Shown here piece after piece: positions 43,326 to 52,540 of a stretch of DNA of 58,102 nt; position 1 is the first letter of the stretch; each line of letters opens with the position of its first letter. A program made the position numbers and the translations under genes. The notes under the pieces are model-generated. The model made no database searches. It was not told where the DNA came from and saw nothing but the letters and a program-made list of their open reading frames with translations. Location of the stretch: the NCBI GenBank assembly GCA_964602845.1, contig CAZRSW010000012.1, positions 1 to 58,102 of the forward strand, in the 5' to 3' direction. The stretch comes from CAZRSW01 sp964602845. Lineage in GTDB: Bacteria > Chloroflexota > Dehalococcoidia > Lucifugimonadales > UBA826.

Positions 43326-45905
43326 TCAAGATCCCAGAAATCGCCCTATTTCTTCGAGATTAAGGTCTAGCCATGCAGAATTCAAGCGTATCCTTTCCTT
43401 GGCCTGCTCTATAGTTCTTTCCGCTGCCGGAGCTGAATGTTTAGAAAAAAACGTTTCTATTTCGTGAATTCTTTCAGTTGACGAAAATCCTGATACCAGT
43501 GAGACTAGTCTCATCAATGCGAACCCCCCGTCTCCGTATCTTCTGTCTATCTCGATCCAATTTTCTCTAATAAAATCCCAGGCTAATGAACGCCCTTTAC
43601 GAGATGATGAAACACTAACGATTATCCTGACTGAGTCCTGCACACGTATATCGTCCGATATTGATCTTTCCAGAGTTTCGTAAAGTAGGTCATTGTCAGA
43701 AAAGCTGGCCAGTGCTGAATGGAAACGCACCTTTTCTTCTTGTAAGTCAGATTGTTTTTCCATGTTCCACATACTGTCGTAGATATGTCTGTCACCCTGC
43801 TGTGCTGTGAGTGCGAAAACTACAGACCTGATGTCCGGATGCACTTTGTCCGGAGCCTCTTGATAGAGAGCGAATCTTCTTGACGCTTCCGCCAACGTTT
43901 TCTCGTCTTGGTAATGACCGAGATTGGATAGAGCGGTGCTCCTGAAAAGAGAATCCATATGACTTTCATCGGCGGTTTTATCCCACCCAGATTTTTCACC
44001 CGCACTTTTGAATATGCTCCGGCAAAACGTCCTGTACTGCTCATGAAATACTGTGCCGTCGATCAAGTTGTCTATTCCCCTGAGGCCTGCAGCTAAGTCA
44101 GAGAGTACGGGCGCTTCAGGTTCTTCAGTATAAGCTCTAGCGAGTCTGAGGAAAGAGCTAACTGGTGCATAGCCTGCTTTGCATAAAGCATAAGCATCCC
44201 CCTGGAGTCCCAGCCTGTCTTTGCTAGCTAGTTGGTTTTCACGTATTGCCGATTCCAATCTGGTGATGTTTTCGGGTTCATATAGAACTCTATAAAACCC
44301 AGTTTGGTCTGGATTGATCTTGAACCAATCACCGGTTCCAGCGGGAAGTGCTATTTTCTCCGTTGGCCGCTTCATTAAAAAAGAAGATATGTTATCTGTG
44401 TTCTGGCCGCTTATTTTTATTGGCACAAACCACTTCGTTTTGTTTGAATTGGTTGAATCAGCCGTAATATTCTCGTAGAGAAAGCGTTCTTGTGAAATTG
44501 AGACCTTATCTTTATCCCTAATCGCTGATAATACTGGGAAACCTGTTTGTTTGATCCATGAGTCCATAACGTCCCCCACAGGTTGGCCAGAAGCATCACT
44601 TAGAGCGCTCCATAGGTCTGATGTTTCTGCGTTTGAATATGAGTGGTTGTTGAGGTAGTTACCAATACCAACCCTAAATTCTTCTGCTCCTATATAATCC
44701 TCCAACATTCTAAGAACTGAGCCACCCTTGCTGTAGCTTATTGCATCGAACAATTGTCCGATCTCAGCTGGGTTATTTACCTCCTGCTCAATTGGGTGCG
44801 AGTTTGCAAGTCCATCCAAGTTAAATGCTGATGCAGTATCAGCATTCAGAAACTGGGTCCACATGTCCCAATCTGGATGGATGGCATCGACCGCCTTGTC
44901 ACCCATCCAAGATGCGAAACTTTCATTTAACCAGAGATCGTTCCACCACCTCATTGTTACAAGGTCTCCAAACCACATATGCGCCATCTCGTGAGAAATT
45001 ATAGAGGCCACAATTTGTTTTGTTCCCGTTGAACTATTTGTCGGGTCAATAAGAAGTGCGACCTCTCGGTATGTTATAGCGCCCCAATTCTCCATTGCCC
45101 CGGCTGCAAAGTCAGGTATTGCCAAATGATCCAATTTGGGCAGTGGGTAGGCGATACCAAAGTAATTATTGTAGAAGTCTAGCAACTCCAAAGAAGTTTC
45201 TAATGCAAACCTGCCTTGGTGTTCTTTTCCTTTGGTGGTCCAGACCCTAATTAAGGTGCCACTGTCAGAACGTTTCTCTATGCAGGAGAGATCTCCAACG
45301 ATAAAAGCCAAGAGGTAAGTTGACATTATAGGAGTAGTGTTGAATGTTACAGCTTTCAGCCCTGATCCTGTATTTGATTCGGAGCAGATGTCCATATTGG
45401 ATACGGCGACCATAGAGTTTGGGATAATTAAAGTCACATCGAATGTGGCTTTTCGATCTGGTTCATCCCAACAAGGGAATGCTCTTCTCGCATCAGTTGA
45501 TTCAAATTGAGTGGCTGCGAGATGTTTCTCGTTCCCTTCGATGTCCAAATATCTACTCCGGTAGAATCCCAAAAGTCTATCGTTGAGAACACCCTTAAAC
45601 TTGATTTCAAGCCTTATTGTTTGACCAATGTTAAGGGTGTCAACTACTCCCACAGTTAAGGTTTCAGACTTAGCATTTAGTGTCGTTTCGCTTATTGGAA
45701 TTGGATCGTTGTCATGAAATACAGAAACCTCAATAATCTCAAGCTCCGCACAATGCATGGTTAATTGAGAACTTTCATTATTAATTGACAAGGTAATGGC
45801 TACTTCACCTTCAAAGGTGAAATTAGCTAAGTCTGGTGTCAAACAAAGTTTATAATTGGAGGGGGAAACATCTGTTGGCAGTAGAATTCTCGTTGAATTT
45901 TCCAT
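43326..45905 (-). CDS. pepN: Aminopeptidase N family (M1) metallopeptidase
   Basis: An 859-residue M1 zinc aminopeptidase. The N-terminal saddle domain carries ATQFESTDARRAFPCWDEPDRKATF. The catalytic domain has GAMENWGAITYRE (substrate N-terminus binding, about 260) and HEMAHMWFGDLVTMRWWNDLWLNESFASW (zinc HExxH-x18-E). A large helical ERAP1-like C-domain follows, as in the mammalian-type enzymes rather than E. coli PepN. No signal peptide, so it is cytoplasmic. Preceded by an enoyl-CoA hydratase gene 35 bp upstream on the same strand. Role: release of N-terminal amino acids from peptides. Confidence 0.92.
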   Translation of the reverse strand: MENSTRILLPTDVSPSNYKLCLTPDLANFTFEGEVAITLSINNESSQLTMHCAELEIIEVSVFHDNDPIPISETTLNAKSETLTVGVVDTLNIGQTIRLEIKFKGVLNDRLLGFYRSRYLDIEGNEKHLAATQFESTDARRAFPCWDEPDRKATFDVTLIIPNSMVAVSNMDICSESNTGSGLKAVTFNTTPIMSTYLLAFIVGDLSCIEKRSDSGTLIRVWTTKGKEHQGRFALETSLELLDFYNNYFGIAYPLPKLDHLAIPDFAAGAMENWGAITYREVALLIDPTNSSTGTKQIVASIISHEMAHMWFGDLVTMRWWNDLWLNESFASWMGDKAVDAIHPDWDMWTQFLNADTASAFNLDGLANSHPIEQEVNNPAEIGQLFDAISYSKGGSVLRMLEDYIGAEEFRVGIGNYLNNHSYSNAETSDLWSALSDASGQPVGDVMDSWIKQTGFPVLSAIRDKDKVSISQERFLYENITADSTNSNKTKWFVPIKISGQNTDNISSFLMKRPTEKIALPAGTGDWFKINPDQTGFYRVLYEPENITRLESAIRENQLASKDRLGLQGDAYALCKAGYAPVSSFLRLARAYTEEPEAPVLSDLAAGLRGIDNLIDGTVFHEQYRTFCRSIFKSAGEKSGWDKTADESHMDSLFRSTALSNLGHYQDEKTLAEASRRFALYQEAPDKVHPDIRSVVFALTAQQGDRHIYDSMWNMEKQSDLQEEKVRFHSALASFSDNDLLYETLERSISDDIRVQDSVRIIVSVSSSRKGRSLAWDFIRENWIEIDRRYGDGGFALMRLVSLVSGFSSTERIHEIETFFSKHSAPAAERTIEQAKERIRLNSAWLDLNLEEIGRFLGS

Positions 45906-45939
45906 ATTTCTCGTTTACTCCTTACTACGGCAAATGTAG

Positions 45940-46725
45940 TTAAGATGCGGTCCAGTTGGGTCTTCTTTTCTCAGAAAAGGCTTTTGGCCCTTCACGTCTA
46001 TCGTCTGATGCTAGAAATGCTTGTTCTTCCGGATATTTTCTATCGAAGGCATTTTCTAGTGGCCATCCCAGACCTTGATAGGCCATTTCCTTGGAAGCTC
46101 TGACTGATAATGGAGCTGCCTTAAGTATGTCAGAAGCCCATCTCTCCGCCGTTTTCAGAAGCTCTTTGAGGGGGACCACTTCATTGACCATGCCTAGTTC
46201 ATACGCTTCTTGAGCATCAATTCTCTTCCCGGTCAAGAGCATTCCCATGGCGCGTTTGAGGGGAATATGTCTGGGGAGCCTATGTACTCCACCTGCTCCT
46301 GCTATTAGACCTACTAGAGGTTCTGGTAGGCCTATCTCAGCATGATCAGCCATAACCATGATATCACAGGCCATAGCTAATTCTAGTCCACCCCCTAGAG
46401 CGTATCCATTGACGGCTGCTATGATTGGTTTGCTACATTGAAATCCAGAGGTTATCCCACCGAAGGCGACACCAGGTATTGAGGATGATTCTCTTTCCTT
46501 CCAATTTTCAGCTGTGTATTTAAGGTCGTTGCCGGCGCAAAAAGCCTTATCTCCATTACCCGTAATTATCGCTATCCAAACATTACTATCTTCGCTGAAA
46601 TCTCTAAAGATATGAAGTAGCTCTTTATTTGCCGGTGGGTGTAATGCATTGTGCCGTTCAGGTCTGTTTATTGTTATATATGCTAACTTATCTCTTTTTT
46701 CGTATTGAACGAATTGATAGTTCAT
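45940..46725 (-). CDS. Enoyl-CoA hydratase family protein
   Basis: A 261-residue crotonase: ITINRPERHNALHPP, WIAIITGNGDKAFCAGNDLKY and AVNGYALGGGLELAMACDIMV form the oxyanion hole. GLPEPLVGLIAGAGGVHRLPR contains the catalytic-type Glu in a GLPE position, as in true hydratases. The ATG at 46725 follows GAAGGGGGG; an ATG 18 bases upstream lacks an SD. Its crotonase motifs are more canonical than those of the gene at 36573. Confidence 0.9.
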   Translation of the reverse strand: MNYQFVQYEKRDKLAYITINRPERHNALHPPANKELLHIFRDFSEDSNVWIAIITGNGDKAFCAGNDLKYTAENWKERESSSIPGVAFGGITSGFQCSKPIIAAVNGYALGGGLELAMACDIMVMADHAEIGLPEPLVGLIAGAGGVHRLPRHIPLKRAMGMLLTGKRIDAQEAYELGMVNEVVPLKELLKTAERWASDILKAAPLSVRASKEMAYQGLGWPLENAFDRKYPEEQAFLASDDRREGPKAFSEKRRPNWTAS

Positions 46726-46881
46726 GATCCCCCCTTCTGGCATGGATATTTCTTGACGGCGTTAAGGATTATATAGAAACCCAGAAATAATTCCACATTG
46801 TGCGTTGACAGATCCCTGAGGCATAGCTGGTGGATATTTGTGACCTAGATGTACCTCGTGTAGACTCCAGTATTATTTCTA

Positions 46882-47937
46882 TTGTCTAAATATGTCGATA
46901 TTTTGGTACGTGTAAACGTGAAAGTTCTGACGAGTTATGATGAATTCTCGGTAAACGGGATAATAAAATCGGCCCAATTTGTTGAAGCTGTTGGGTATGA
47001 TGTTTTTTCTGCTTCTGAGACTCAGCATAATCCTTATCTGCCATTAGTTTTGGCGGCAGAACATACGAATAGAATTCAATTGCAGACATCAATAGCCTTG
47101 GCATTTGCCCGAAGTCCCATGGATACCGCTTATTTGGCTTGGGATATACAAAAGATTTCTCAAGGTAGATTTGTTTTAGGTTTAGGTAGTCAGGTAAGAG
47201 GTCACATTGTTAGGAGATTTTCTATGCCATGGTCATCTCCTGCGCCGAGGATGAGAGAATACATAGCTGCTCTACGGCATATTTGGGATTGCTGGCAAGA
47301 TCAGAAGCGGTTGAATTTTTCTGGGGACCACTACTCATTCGATTTGATGTCACCCTTCTTTGATCCTGGCCCTATGGAGAATCCCAAAATAGAAATTTTC
47401 CTGGCTGGTGTTAATCCGAAGATGTTGCAGGTAGCTGGTGAGCTGGCGGATGGAGTGATTCTACATGCTTTTAATACTGCTAAATACACCGAAGAGGTGA
47501 TATTGCCAAATTTGAAGAAAGGACTGTCCAAGTCAGATAGATCGATTGAAGATATTGAGATTGTCACACCAGGCTTCATCGTAACGGGAGGTGATGAACA
47601 GGAAATAGAGCGCGGCAAGTCATTAGCGAAAGAGAGGATAGCCTTCTACGCTTCGACGCCCAGTTATAAATCTGTAATGGAGATTCATGGCTGGGAAGAT
47701 ACCTATGATATCTTAAAAAGGATGTCTATGAATGGCGAGTGGGGGAAAATGAGTTCGGAGATCACAGACGATATGCTGGCTACATTCGCCGTAGTGGGTA
47801 CTCATTGTGAAATAGCCAATAAAATTAAATTAATGTATGGCTTCTATAGTAATTCGGTGGGATTTTCCATGCCTATAAAGTCTATGGAAGATCGCGAAAG
47901 GTTGAGGAGTATAGTGAGGGATATTCAGAAAGTATGA
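46882..47937 (+). CDS. LLM-class flavin/F420-dependent oxidoreductase
   Basis: A 351-residue luciferase-like oxidoreductase: VEAVGYDVFSASETQHNPYLPLVLAAEHTNRIQL, FARSPMDTAYLAWDIQKISQGRFVLGLGSQVRGHI, and EIFLAGVNPKMLQVAGELADGVILHAF. These match the family in which F420 is often the cofactor. It is only about 30 percent similar by eye to the LLM gene at 39812. The TTG start has no clear SD, so the first 10 or so residues are uncertain. It is not obviously in an operon. Confidence 0.88.
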   Translation: MSKYVDILVRVNVKVLTSYDEFSVNGIIKSAQFVEAVGYDVFSASETQHNPYLPLVLAAEHTNRIQLQTSIALAFARSPMDTAYLAWDIQKISQGRFVLGLGSQVRGHIVRRFSMPWSSPAPRMREYIAALRHIWDCWQDQKRLNFSGDHYSFDLMSPFFDPGPMENPKIEIFLAGVNPKMLQVAGELADGVILHAFNTAKYTEEVILPNLKKGLSKSDRSIEDIEIVTPGFIVTGGDEQEIERGKSLAKERIAFYASTPSYKSVMEIHGWEDTYDILKRMSMNGEWGKMSSEITDDMLATFAVVGTHCEIANKIKLMYGFYSNSVGFSMPIKSMEDRERLRSIVRDIQKV

Positions 47938-47985
47938 ATTTGTTTGGATGCTGGTAAGAGTGGGGAGGATAATCAGAAGGAAGGC

Positions 47986-48576
47986 TTAGTTTGTTTCTGG
48001 ATCTTTTTTTATTATATTGCTGATTTGTTCTGCAGTGTGTCTTAATTGACCTGTATGATTTATTACCTCATAGTCGAACCAAATAGATTCAGCCATTTCA
48101 GATATCGCAGTATCTAGTCTGAGTTCTAGTGCTTCTGGTGTTTCAGTCATTCGTCTTTTGAGTCTGTCACGTAATTCCGATTGGCTGGGGGGTGAGATAA
48201 ATATGAAAATTGCAGGCAGCTTTAATTGCTTTATGGTTTTGGCTCCTTGCACATCAATCTTTACAATCGCGTTTTTACCATCAGCCAAAGCCTCATCGAT
48301 TTGATCCCTCGGGACTCCGTAGAAATTTCCGTATACTTCTGACCACTCTATAAATTCCTTAGCATTAATGGCTTCTTTGAATTTTTTCGCGCTCAAGAAG
48401 ATGTAGTCTATCCCGTTGTTCTCGCCAGGGCGTATCTTCCTTGTGGTAGCTGTTACAGTGAAGAGATAGTTACCGGGAAGTTTTTTTAACTCTGTTAGGA
48501 TTGCATCTTTTCCAACGCCAGATGGCCCAGAGAGCACTATCAATAGAGGCTGCGTCCGGTCTGTAGGTATTGTCAT
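47986..48576 (-). CDS. gmk: Guanylate kinase
   Basis: A 196-residue kinase phosphorylating GMP to GDP. It has the P-loop LSGPSGVGKDAIL at about 16-28, TATTRKIRPGENNGIDYIFLS for GMP binding, EWSEVYGNFYGVPRDQI, and KIDVQGAKTIK. I start it at the ATG at 48576, 10 bases after the aroA stop; the longer upstream frame lies inside aroA and is not conserved. Operon with tyrA and aroA. Confidence 0.93.
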   Translation of the reverse strand: MTIPTDRTQPLLIVLSGPSGVGKDAILTELKKLPGNYLFTVTATTRKIRPGENNGIDYIFLSAKKFKEAINAKEFIEWSEVYGNFYGVPRDQIDEALADGKNAIVKIDVQGAKTIKQLKLPAIFIFISPPSQSELRDRLKRRMTETPEALELRLDTAISEMAESIWFDYEVINHTGQLRHTAEQISNIIKKDPETN

Positions 48577-48586
48577 TTCGATGCAA

Positions 48587-49876
48587 CTAAATTTGCAAAC
48601 TTTCGATTGTGTCCCAGAAGGTTGGATAGGATACAGCAGCCGATTCTGACCCTTCGACATAGGTGGATCCTTCAGCCAAAAGTCCTGCTATCCCATTCAT
48701 CATCGCTATCCTATGGTCACCATGGCTCTCGATCTCTGAGCCTAAGAGTTGTTTGCCTCCCGTAATTTCAAGACCGTCGGGAAGTTCACGTATATTTGCT
48801 CCAAGTTTGCTGAGGCTGTCTACTGTAGCGGAAATCCGATCCGATTCTTTTACTCTTAATTCCTCGGCATCCTTTATGATTGTTTTACCCTCAGCAAAAC
48901 ACGCTGCGAGGGATAGTATCGGTAATTCATCGACTAATTTGGGTATTAAGTCACCCGAGATCTCTACGGATTCTAATTTACTCGAGGATACTGTAAGATC
49001 TGCGACCGGTTCCCCGCCTTCGTATCGTTCGTTTGTTTGATTTATTTTTCCACCCATATTGAGAAGCACCTCTATAACACCAATACGAGTTGGATTCATA
49101 CCCATGTTCTTGATGGTTATTTCCGCGTCGGGATGGCAACAGGCTGCAACCATCCAAAAAGCAGCACTACTTGTGTCGCTGGGTATATCCACATCTAGCG
49201 CATTTAACGTGTTGGGTGTGATAGTCAAATCTAAATCATCAGATTTTATATCTATGCCCATAGCTTTCATCATTAGTTCGGTATGATCGCGAGATATTGC
49301 AGGTTGATGAAGAACGGTATGTCCGATTGAATATAACGCTGCTATCAGGACACAGGATTTCAACTGGGCACTAGCGACAGGCATATCATATTCGATTCCG
49401 GTCAATTGCCCACCCTTGAAATACAGCGGAGCTAATGATCCATTGTTACGGCCATCTATAAGGGCGCCCATCTTCCTCAAGGGTTCTGTGATCCTACTCA
49501 TGGGACGAGTACGTAGCGAATCATCGCCGGTTATTACACTAAAAAATTCTTGTCCCGCCAATAGACCAGATATTAAGCGCATAGTCGTGCCGCTATTCCC
49601 TGCATACAGCACATCAGATGGTTCTTCTAATCCATTTAACCCACGGCCATATATCTCAAAATCATTTGGCTTGTCGGGTACCGGCGATATATCTACTCCT
49701 AAATCCCTTAAGCATCCGATCATTGAGATTCGATCGTCACCCACGCAGAAGTTCGAAAGCCTTGCACGGCCTTTCGATATACCATTCAAAAGTGCTGCTC
49801 TGTGTGAAATAGATTTGTCGCCAGGCGGTGTGACTACCGCTTCTAAACGTTCTGGTTTAGTAATGGTTTTCTTCAT
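48587..49876 (-). CDS. aroA: 3-phosphoshikimate 1-carboxyvinyltransferase (EPSP synthase)
   Basis: A 429-residue two-domain enzyme joining shikimate-3-phosphate and PEP. Signature blocks are VTPPGDKSISHRAALLNGIS near the N-terminus, LYAGNSGTTMRLISGLLAG, DDSLRTRPM, PVASAQLKSCVLIAALYS, and the C-terminal RVKESDRI, HGDHRIAMM motifs. Full length. It starts 9 bases after the tyrA stop, giving an aromatic-amino-acid operon. Confidence 0.96.
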   Translation of the reverse strand: MKKTITKPERLEAVVTPPGDKSISHRAALLNGISKGRARLSNFCVGDDRISMIGCLRDLGVDISPVPDKPNDFEIYGRGLNGLEEPSDVLYAGNSGTTMRLISGLLAGQEFFSVITGDDSLRTRPMSRITEPLRKMGALIDGRNNGSLAPLYFKGGQLTGIEYDMPVASAQLKSCVLIAALYSIGHTVLHQPAISRDHTELMMKAMGIDIKSDDLDLTITPNTLNALDVDIPSDTSSAAFWMVAACCHPDAEITIKNMGMNPTRIGVIEVLLNMGGKINQTNERYEGGEPVADLTVSSSKLESVEISGDLIPKLVDELPILSLAACFAEGKTIIKDAEELRVKESDRISATVDSLSKLGANIRELPDGLEITGGKQLLGSEIESHGDHRIAMMNGIAGLLAEGSTYVEGSESAAVSYPTFWDTIESLQI

Positions 49877-49885
49877 ATGACTCTT

Positions 49886-50884
49886 TTATGATCTTGGATA
49901 TCTCCATTGATCTTTCTTTTTTGGGTTGCTTAGTAGTGTCATTCGTTGTGCAAGCTTATCCCCTAATAGCGCACTGGCCATGGACTCTCCAGCTCCTGGC
50001 AACGTAACGTCTTGTTGATTCCTTTCCACTGCACCTGATTGCCATCTAGCTCGTTCTTCCCATGCTGTGATCAAAGATTCAACCAGATGGTCATTCCCAT
50101 CAGATATGTCGGTCTTCAAAGATTCGAGTGACTCTATGACTTGGTCTATCCAATAAACTAAAGGGTCAGAGATCGCCAAATATTCAATCTCAGTATCTAC
50201 AGGATCTTTGGATGAAAGATTAGATTGAGCATCGAATAACTTTCCGGCTGTCTTATACATTTCTTTCCAAGATCTGCTTGCAGTGGTTGCGTTCACGAAA
50301 GCGTTTGATAGCACAGCGGGCAAGTAGTCCATAGCGGCTGTGTAACTGTCGTGCTCGTCCTGATCTAAAAAATAAGGCTTTGCATCAAGGGTTTCAGCTA
50401 GTCCGACGATAGTTTTGACCGACTGTTCGCTTGCTGATGCTGCTGGTATGATGCAGAATTGTTTTCCAGCGAATAGATCGCTGCGTGCGGACTTTATGTC
50501 GTCGCCTGACTCACTAAATATTGGACGGCTGGCGATGTAGGAAATACCAGATGGCAAGAACTCTTCCGCCCACGCAGAAATTCTTTTCTTCGCGGTACCT
50601 GTATCGGTAATTACACTACCGTCTCTAAGATGATTGCCAAGTGACTCTAGAAAATACTTTGTGTCCCCGAGGTTGGCGTCTATTATGACAAGCTGGGCCC
50701 CAAGGACAGCTTTTTCAAGCTGGGATTCGAGTTTGTCGAAAGCGTTAAGCTCTTTGACAGCGGAGGTAACGTCACGGTTAAATGGGTGGCCCACGATCTC
50801 GGTATCTTTCAGCTTAGCTCCTTTCAAAGCAAGTCCTAGTGAGGCCCCTATTATCCCCATGCCAATTATAGTTATTCTTTCCAT
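49886..50884 (-). CDS. tyrA: Prephenate dehydrogenase
   Basis: A 332-residue NAD-dependent dehydrogenase for tyrosine synthesis: ITIIGMGIIGASLGLALK is the Rossmann start, VIIDANLGDTKYF and ITDTGTAKKRI follow, and a helical C-terminal domain contains the HDSYTAAMDYLPAVLSNAF block with the conserved His. ATG at 50884 has GGAGGAG seven bases before it, so the longer frame from 50914 is not used. Arogenate specificity cannot be excluded. Operon with aroA and gmk. Confidence 0.88.
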   Translation of the reverse strand: MERITIIGMGIIGASLGLALKGAKLKDTEIVGHPFNRDVTSAVKELNAFDKLESQLEKAVLGAQLVIIDANLGDTKYFLESLGNHLRDGSVITDTGTAKKRISAWAEEFLPSGISYIASRPIFSESGDDIKSARSDLFAGKQFCIIPAASASEQSVKTIVGLAETLDAKPYFLDQDEHDSYTAAMDYLPAVLSNAFVNATTASRSWKEMYKTAGKLFDAQSNLSSKDPVDTEIEYLAISDPLVYWIDQVIESLESLKTDISDGNDHLVESLITAWEERARWQSGAVERNQQDVTLPGAGESMASALLGDKLAQRMTLLSNPKKKDQWRYPRS

Positions 50885-50977
50885 ATTCTGGCTCCTCCGT
50901 CGAATTTTTCTCAAATTGCTAATTGATGGTTACTACCATGTCAGTAATTTTGTTCAAAATAATACACGACTGTGTGA

Positions 50978-51640
50978 TCAAAGTACTAAACTTGTAAGGA
51001 GTCTTAATGGTCCACCAATCAATATACTAATGATGCTCATGCCCGGAATGATGAACTCTAGAAGTAACAAGGCTAATAGAGGTAGTGGGCCAAGTCGCTC
51101 AAGTTGTGCCAATTTTGTTCCCAATGATGTTGGCAAAACTCCTAGGGCGACTTTGTATCCGTCTAGAGGAGGTAATGGCAGAAGATTAATGATCATGAGA
51201 GCTATGCTGATATATACGAACACGACCAGTATGTTTTGTGATTGACCGCTAGTAATACTGAGAATAAGCTCGTTTCTCAATAGTAATGCACCGACGAGAG
51301 CACCAGCAAAGTTTGAGGCTGGGCCAGCTAAGGAGATTATTGGGATTCCAATACGGGGGTCTATTTTGTCTATCATTGCGGGGTTAACTGGTACTGGTTT
51401 GCCCCAACCGAATCCGGCTGTCAAGAATAGGAGGGTTCCAATCGGGTCTAAATGCGAAATCGGGTTAAAAGTTAACCTGCCCATCCCTTTCGCTGTGTGA
51501 TCCCCTAATATGTTCGATGTGAAAGCATGGCTGAATTCGTGTATTGTAACCGCAAGTACGATGGCACCAATGATTGTGCAAATAAGTGCAAAAGTGCCTA
51601 GAGGGTCTGAGAATAGCTCAGGTAGATATTGGAATATCAC
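50978..51640 (-). CDS. M50-family (site-2-like) membrane metalloprotease
   Basis: A 220-residue polytopic zinc protease of the short YwhC/YdhC-type group: AVTIHEFSHAFTSNILGDHTAKGMGRLTFNPISHLDPIGTLLF holds HEFSH and the later NPxxHxD, and NLLPLPPLDGYKVAL holds the third ligand Asp. About five to six hydrophobic segments. It probably cleaves membrane-spanning segments, but small family members have no known substrate. GTG start, weak SD. The IscA-like gene lies just upstream on the same strand. Confidence 0.9.
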   Translation of the reverse strand: MIFQYLPELFSDPLGTFALICTIIGAIVLAVTIHEFSHAFTSNILGDHTAKGMGRLTFNPISHLDPIGTLLFLTAGFGWGKPVPVNPAMIDKIDPRIGIPIISLAGPASNFAGALVGALLLRNELILSITSGQSQNILVVFVYISIALMIINLLPLPPLDGYKVALGVLPTSLGTKLAQLERLGPLPLLALLLLEFIIPGMSIISILIGGPLRLLTSLVL

Positions 51641-51719
51641 TTTACGCCAACCGAATGGTTGTGGTGGGAAGGTCGGTAATTAGCCGCTATGGCTCCCCTA
51701 TATTGGGGTGTGGTGCGAC

Positions 51720-52302
51720 CTAGTGCCCTCCGCAACCACCACCGCCACCGCCACAGCCGCAACCACCACCGCCACCGCCACCGCCACCACCGCCACCGCC
51801 AAATCGAAAGCATACAACGACGACGCATAACAACAAACCAACNNNNNNNNNNCATCCCCCCGCTCCCACCCCCTCCCCCGCCCCTTCCGCTCCCGCCCCC
51901 CCCACCTCCTCCGCCCCCCCCTCCCCCGCCCCCGCCGCAACCTCCACCGCCACCGCCACAGCCGCAACCACCTCCGCCTCCACATCCGCCTCCACTTTGC
52001 TCTATATTTGGATTGGATATAACGAATCCGCTTCTCATCAATCCATCAACGTAGTCTATTTCAGCGCCCTCAAGTAGAGGCGCGCTCTCTCCATCAACTA
52101 TGACTTTGACGCCATGAGCCTCTATAACTAAGTCCTCATCCTTTGGCTCGGTTTCGACTCCCAGCACATGCTGAAACCCACCGTTGGGTGAAGGAGTGAC
52201 CATAATCCGGAGCATACCGCCCTCGTCAGATTGTTCTTTTAGAATCTCAATAAGCTTTTGAGCTGCAATTTCCGAAACCTCAAGCAGACCTGTGGTAGCC
52301 AC
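51720..52302 (-). CDS. IscA/HesB-like iron-sulfur protein with Gly/Cys-rich tail (interrupted by assembly gap)
   Basis: The sound part is about 105 residues: MATTGLLEVSEIAAQKLIEI, LRIMVTPSPNGGFQHVLGVE, IEAHGVKVIVDGESAPLLEGAEIDYVDGL and SGFVISNPNIEQ, which follow the A-type Fe-S carrier fold. The first conserved Cys (GGCSG) is GGFQH here. A run of Gly with CGCG follows, corresponding to the usual C-terminal CxC. GTG at 52302 has AAAGGAG nine bases before it; the longer frame to 52374 is not needed. A 10-N gap interrupts the tail. After it the sequence reads sensibly only in another frame, ending GGGCGCGGGGGGCGGH and TAG at 51722-51720. The true tail length and frame are therefore unknown. Confidence 0.55.
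51726..51998. repeat. GC-rich low-complexity repeat (poly-Gly/Cys codons)
   Basis: GGN-rich tandem sequence on the minus strand, with two nearly identical pieces (coding CGCGGGGGGCG) on either side of the gap. The part next to the gap (51853-51930) is almost pure G/C and reads as noise rather than codons, so it may be misassembled. Confidence 0.8.
51843..51852. other. Assembly gap (10 N)
   Basis: Ten undetermined bases in the middle of the low-complexity repeat. The round number suggests a placeholder, so the real distance is not known. Confidence 0.98.
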
Positions 52303-52372
52303 GATTATATAGCTCCTTTTCCCAACAAAATTTACATTTTCAAGATGCTGGAATGCTAGCATGGAGGGATAC

Positions 52373-52540
52373 ATGAGTCAAGAATTCAAAAGAGCCCATT
52401 TGAGAAGATTTGAGGTTGAGCAATATACAGATGAACAAGCACTCAAAATTGACATCACTGAAATTGACATAACTGCAAGGTGTAAAATAGAATTAAACGG
52501 CCAGAATCTAGTAAAAAGTAATTCCCTCTGGTGGTACTAG
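52373..52540 (+). CDS. Short ORF over the 5S promoter (doubtful)
   Basis: An ATG with GGAGGG four bases upstream opens a 55-codon frame (MSQEFKRAHLRRFEVEQYTD...) with a KIDITEIDIT repeat from the tandem 15-mer. It ends in TAG inside the first 17 bases of the 5S rRNA. It resembles nothing I know. Overlap with the promoter and rRNA makes it probably not a gene. Confidence 0.15.
   Translation: MSQEFKRAHLRRFEVEQYTDEQALKIDITEIDITARCKIELNGQNLVKSNSLWWY
52446..52475 (+). repeat. Tandem 15-bp duplication with two -35 hexamers
   Basis: AAATTGACATCACTG and AAATTGACATAACTG are adjacent 15-bp copies differing at one base. Each contains TTGACA. Confidence 0.85.
52464..52493 (+). promoter_or_regulatory. 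Promoter of the 5S rRNA gene
   Basis: TTGACA (52464-52469), 18-bp spacer and TAGAAT (52488-52493) lie about 30 bp before the mature 5S end. The -35 is the second copy in the tandem duplication. This supports independent transcription of the 5S gene. Confidence 0.7.

Noticed and set aside
46804..46860. TTGACA upstream of the LLM gene at 46882 as a promoter
   Set aside because: No acceptable -10 at 16-19 bp spacing.
51637..51842. Reading the IscA-like gene on to 51637 (Trp/Arg-rich frame) or as Pro/His-rich ORFs on the plus strand
   Set aside because: These are out-of-frame readings of GGN repeats; the frame across the N run is arbitrary.
51726..51998. Gly/Cys-rich segment as a microcin-like peptide precursor
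   Set aside because: It is the tail of an IscA-fold protein, no modifying enzymes are nearby, and the sequence quality is poor.
52373..52540. Small protein gene before the 5S rRNA
   Set aside because: It overlaps the 5S promoter and the rRNA start and contains the promoter duplication; kept only as a very low-confidence entry.
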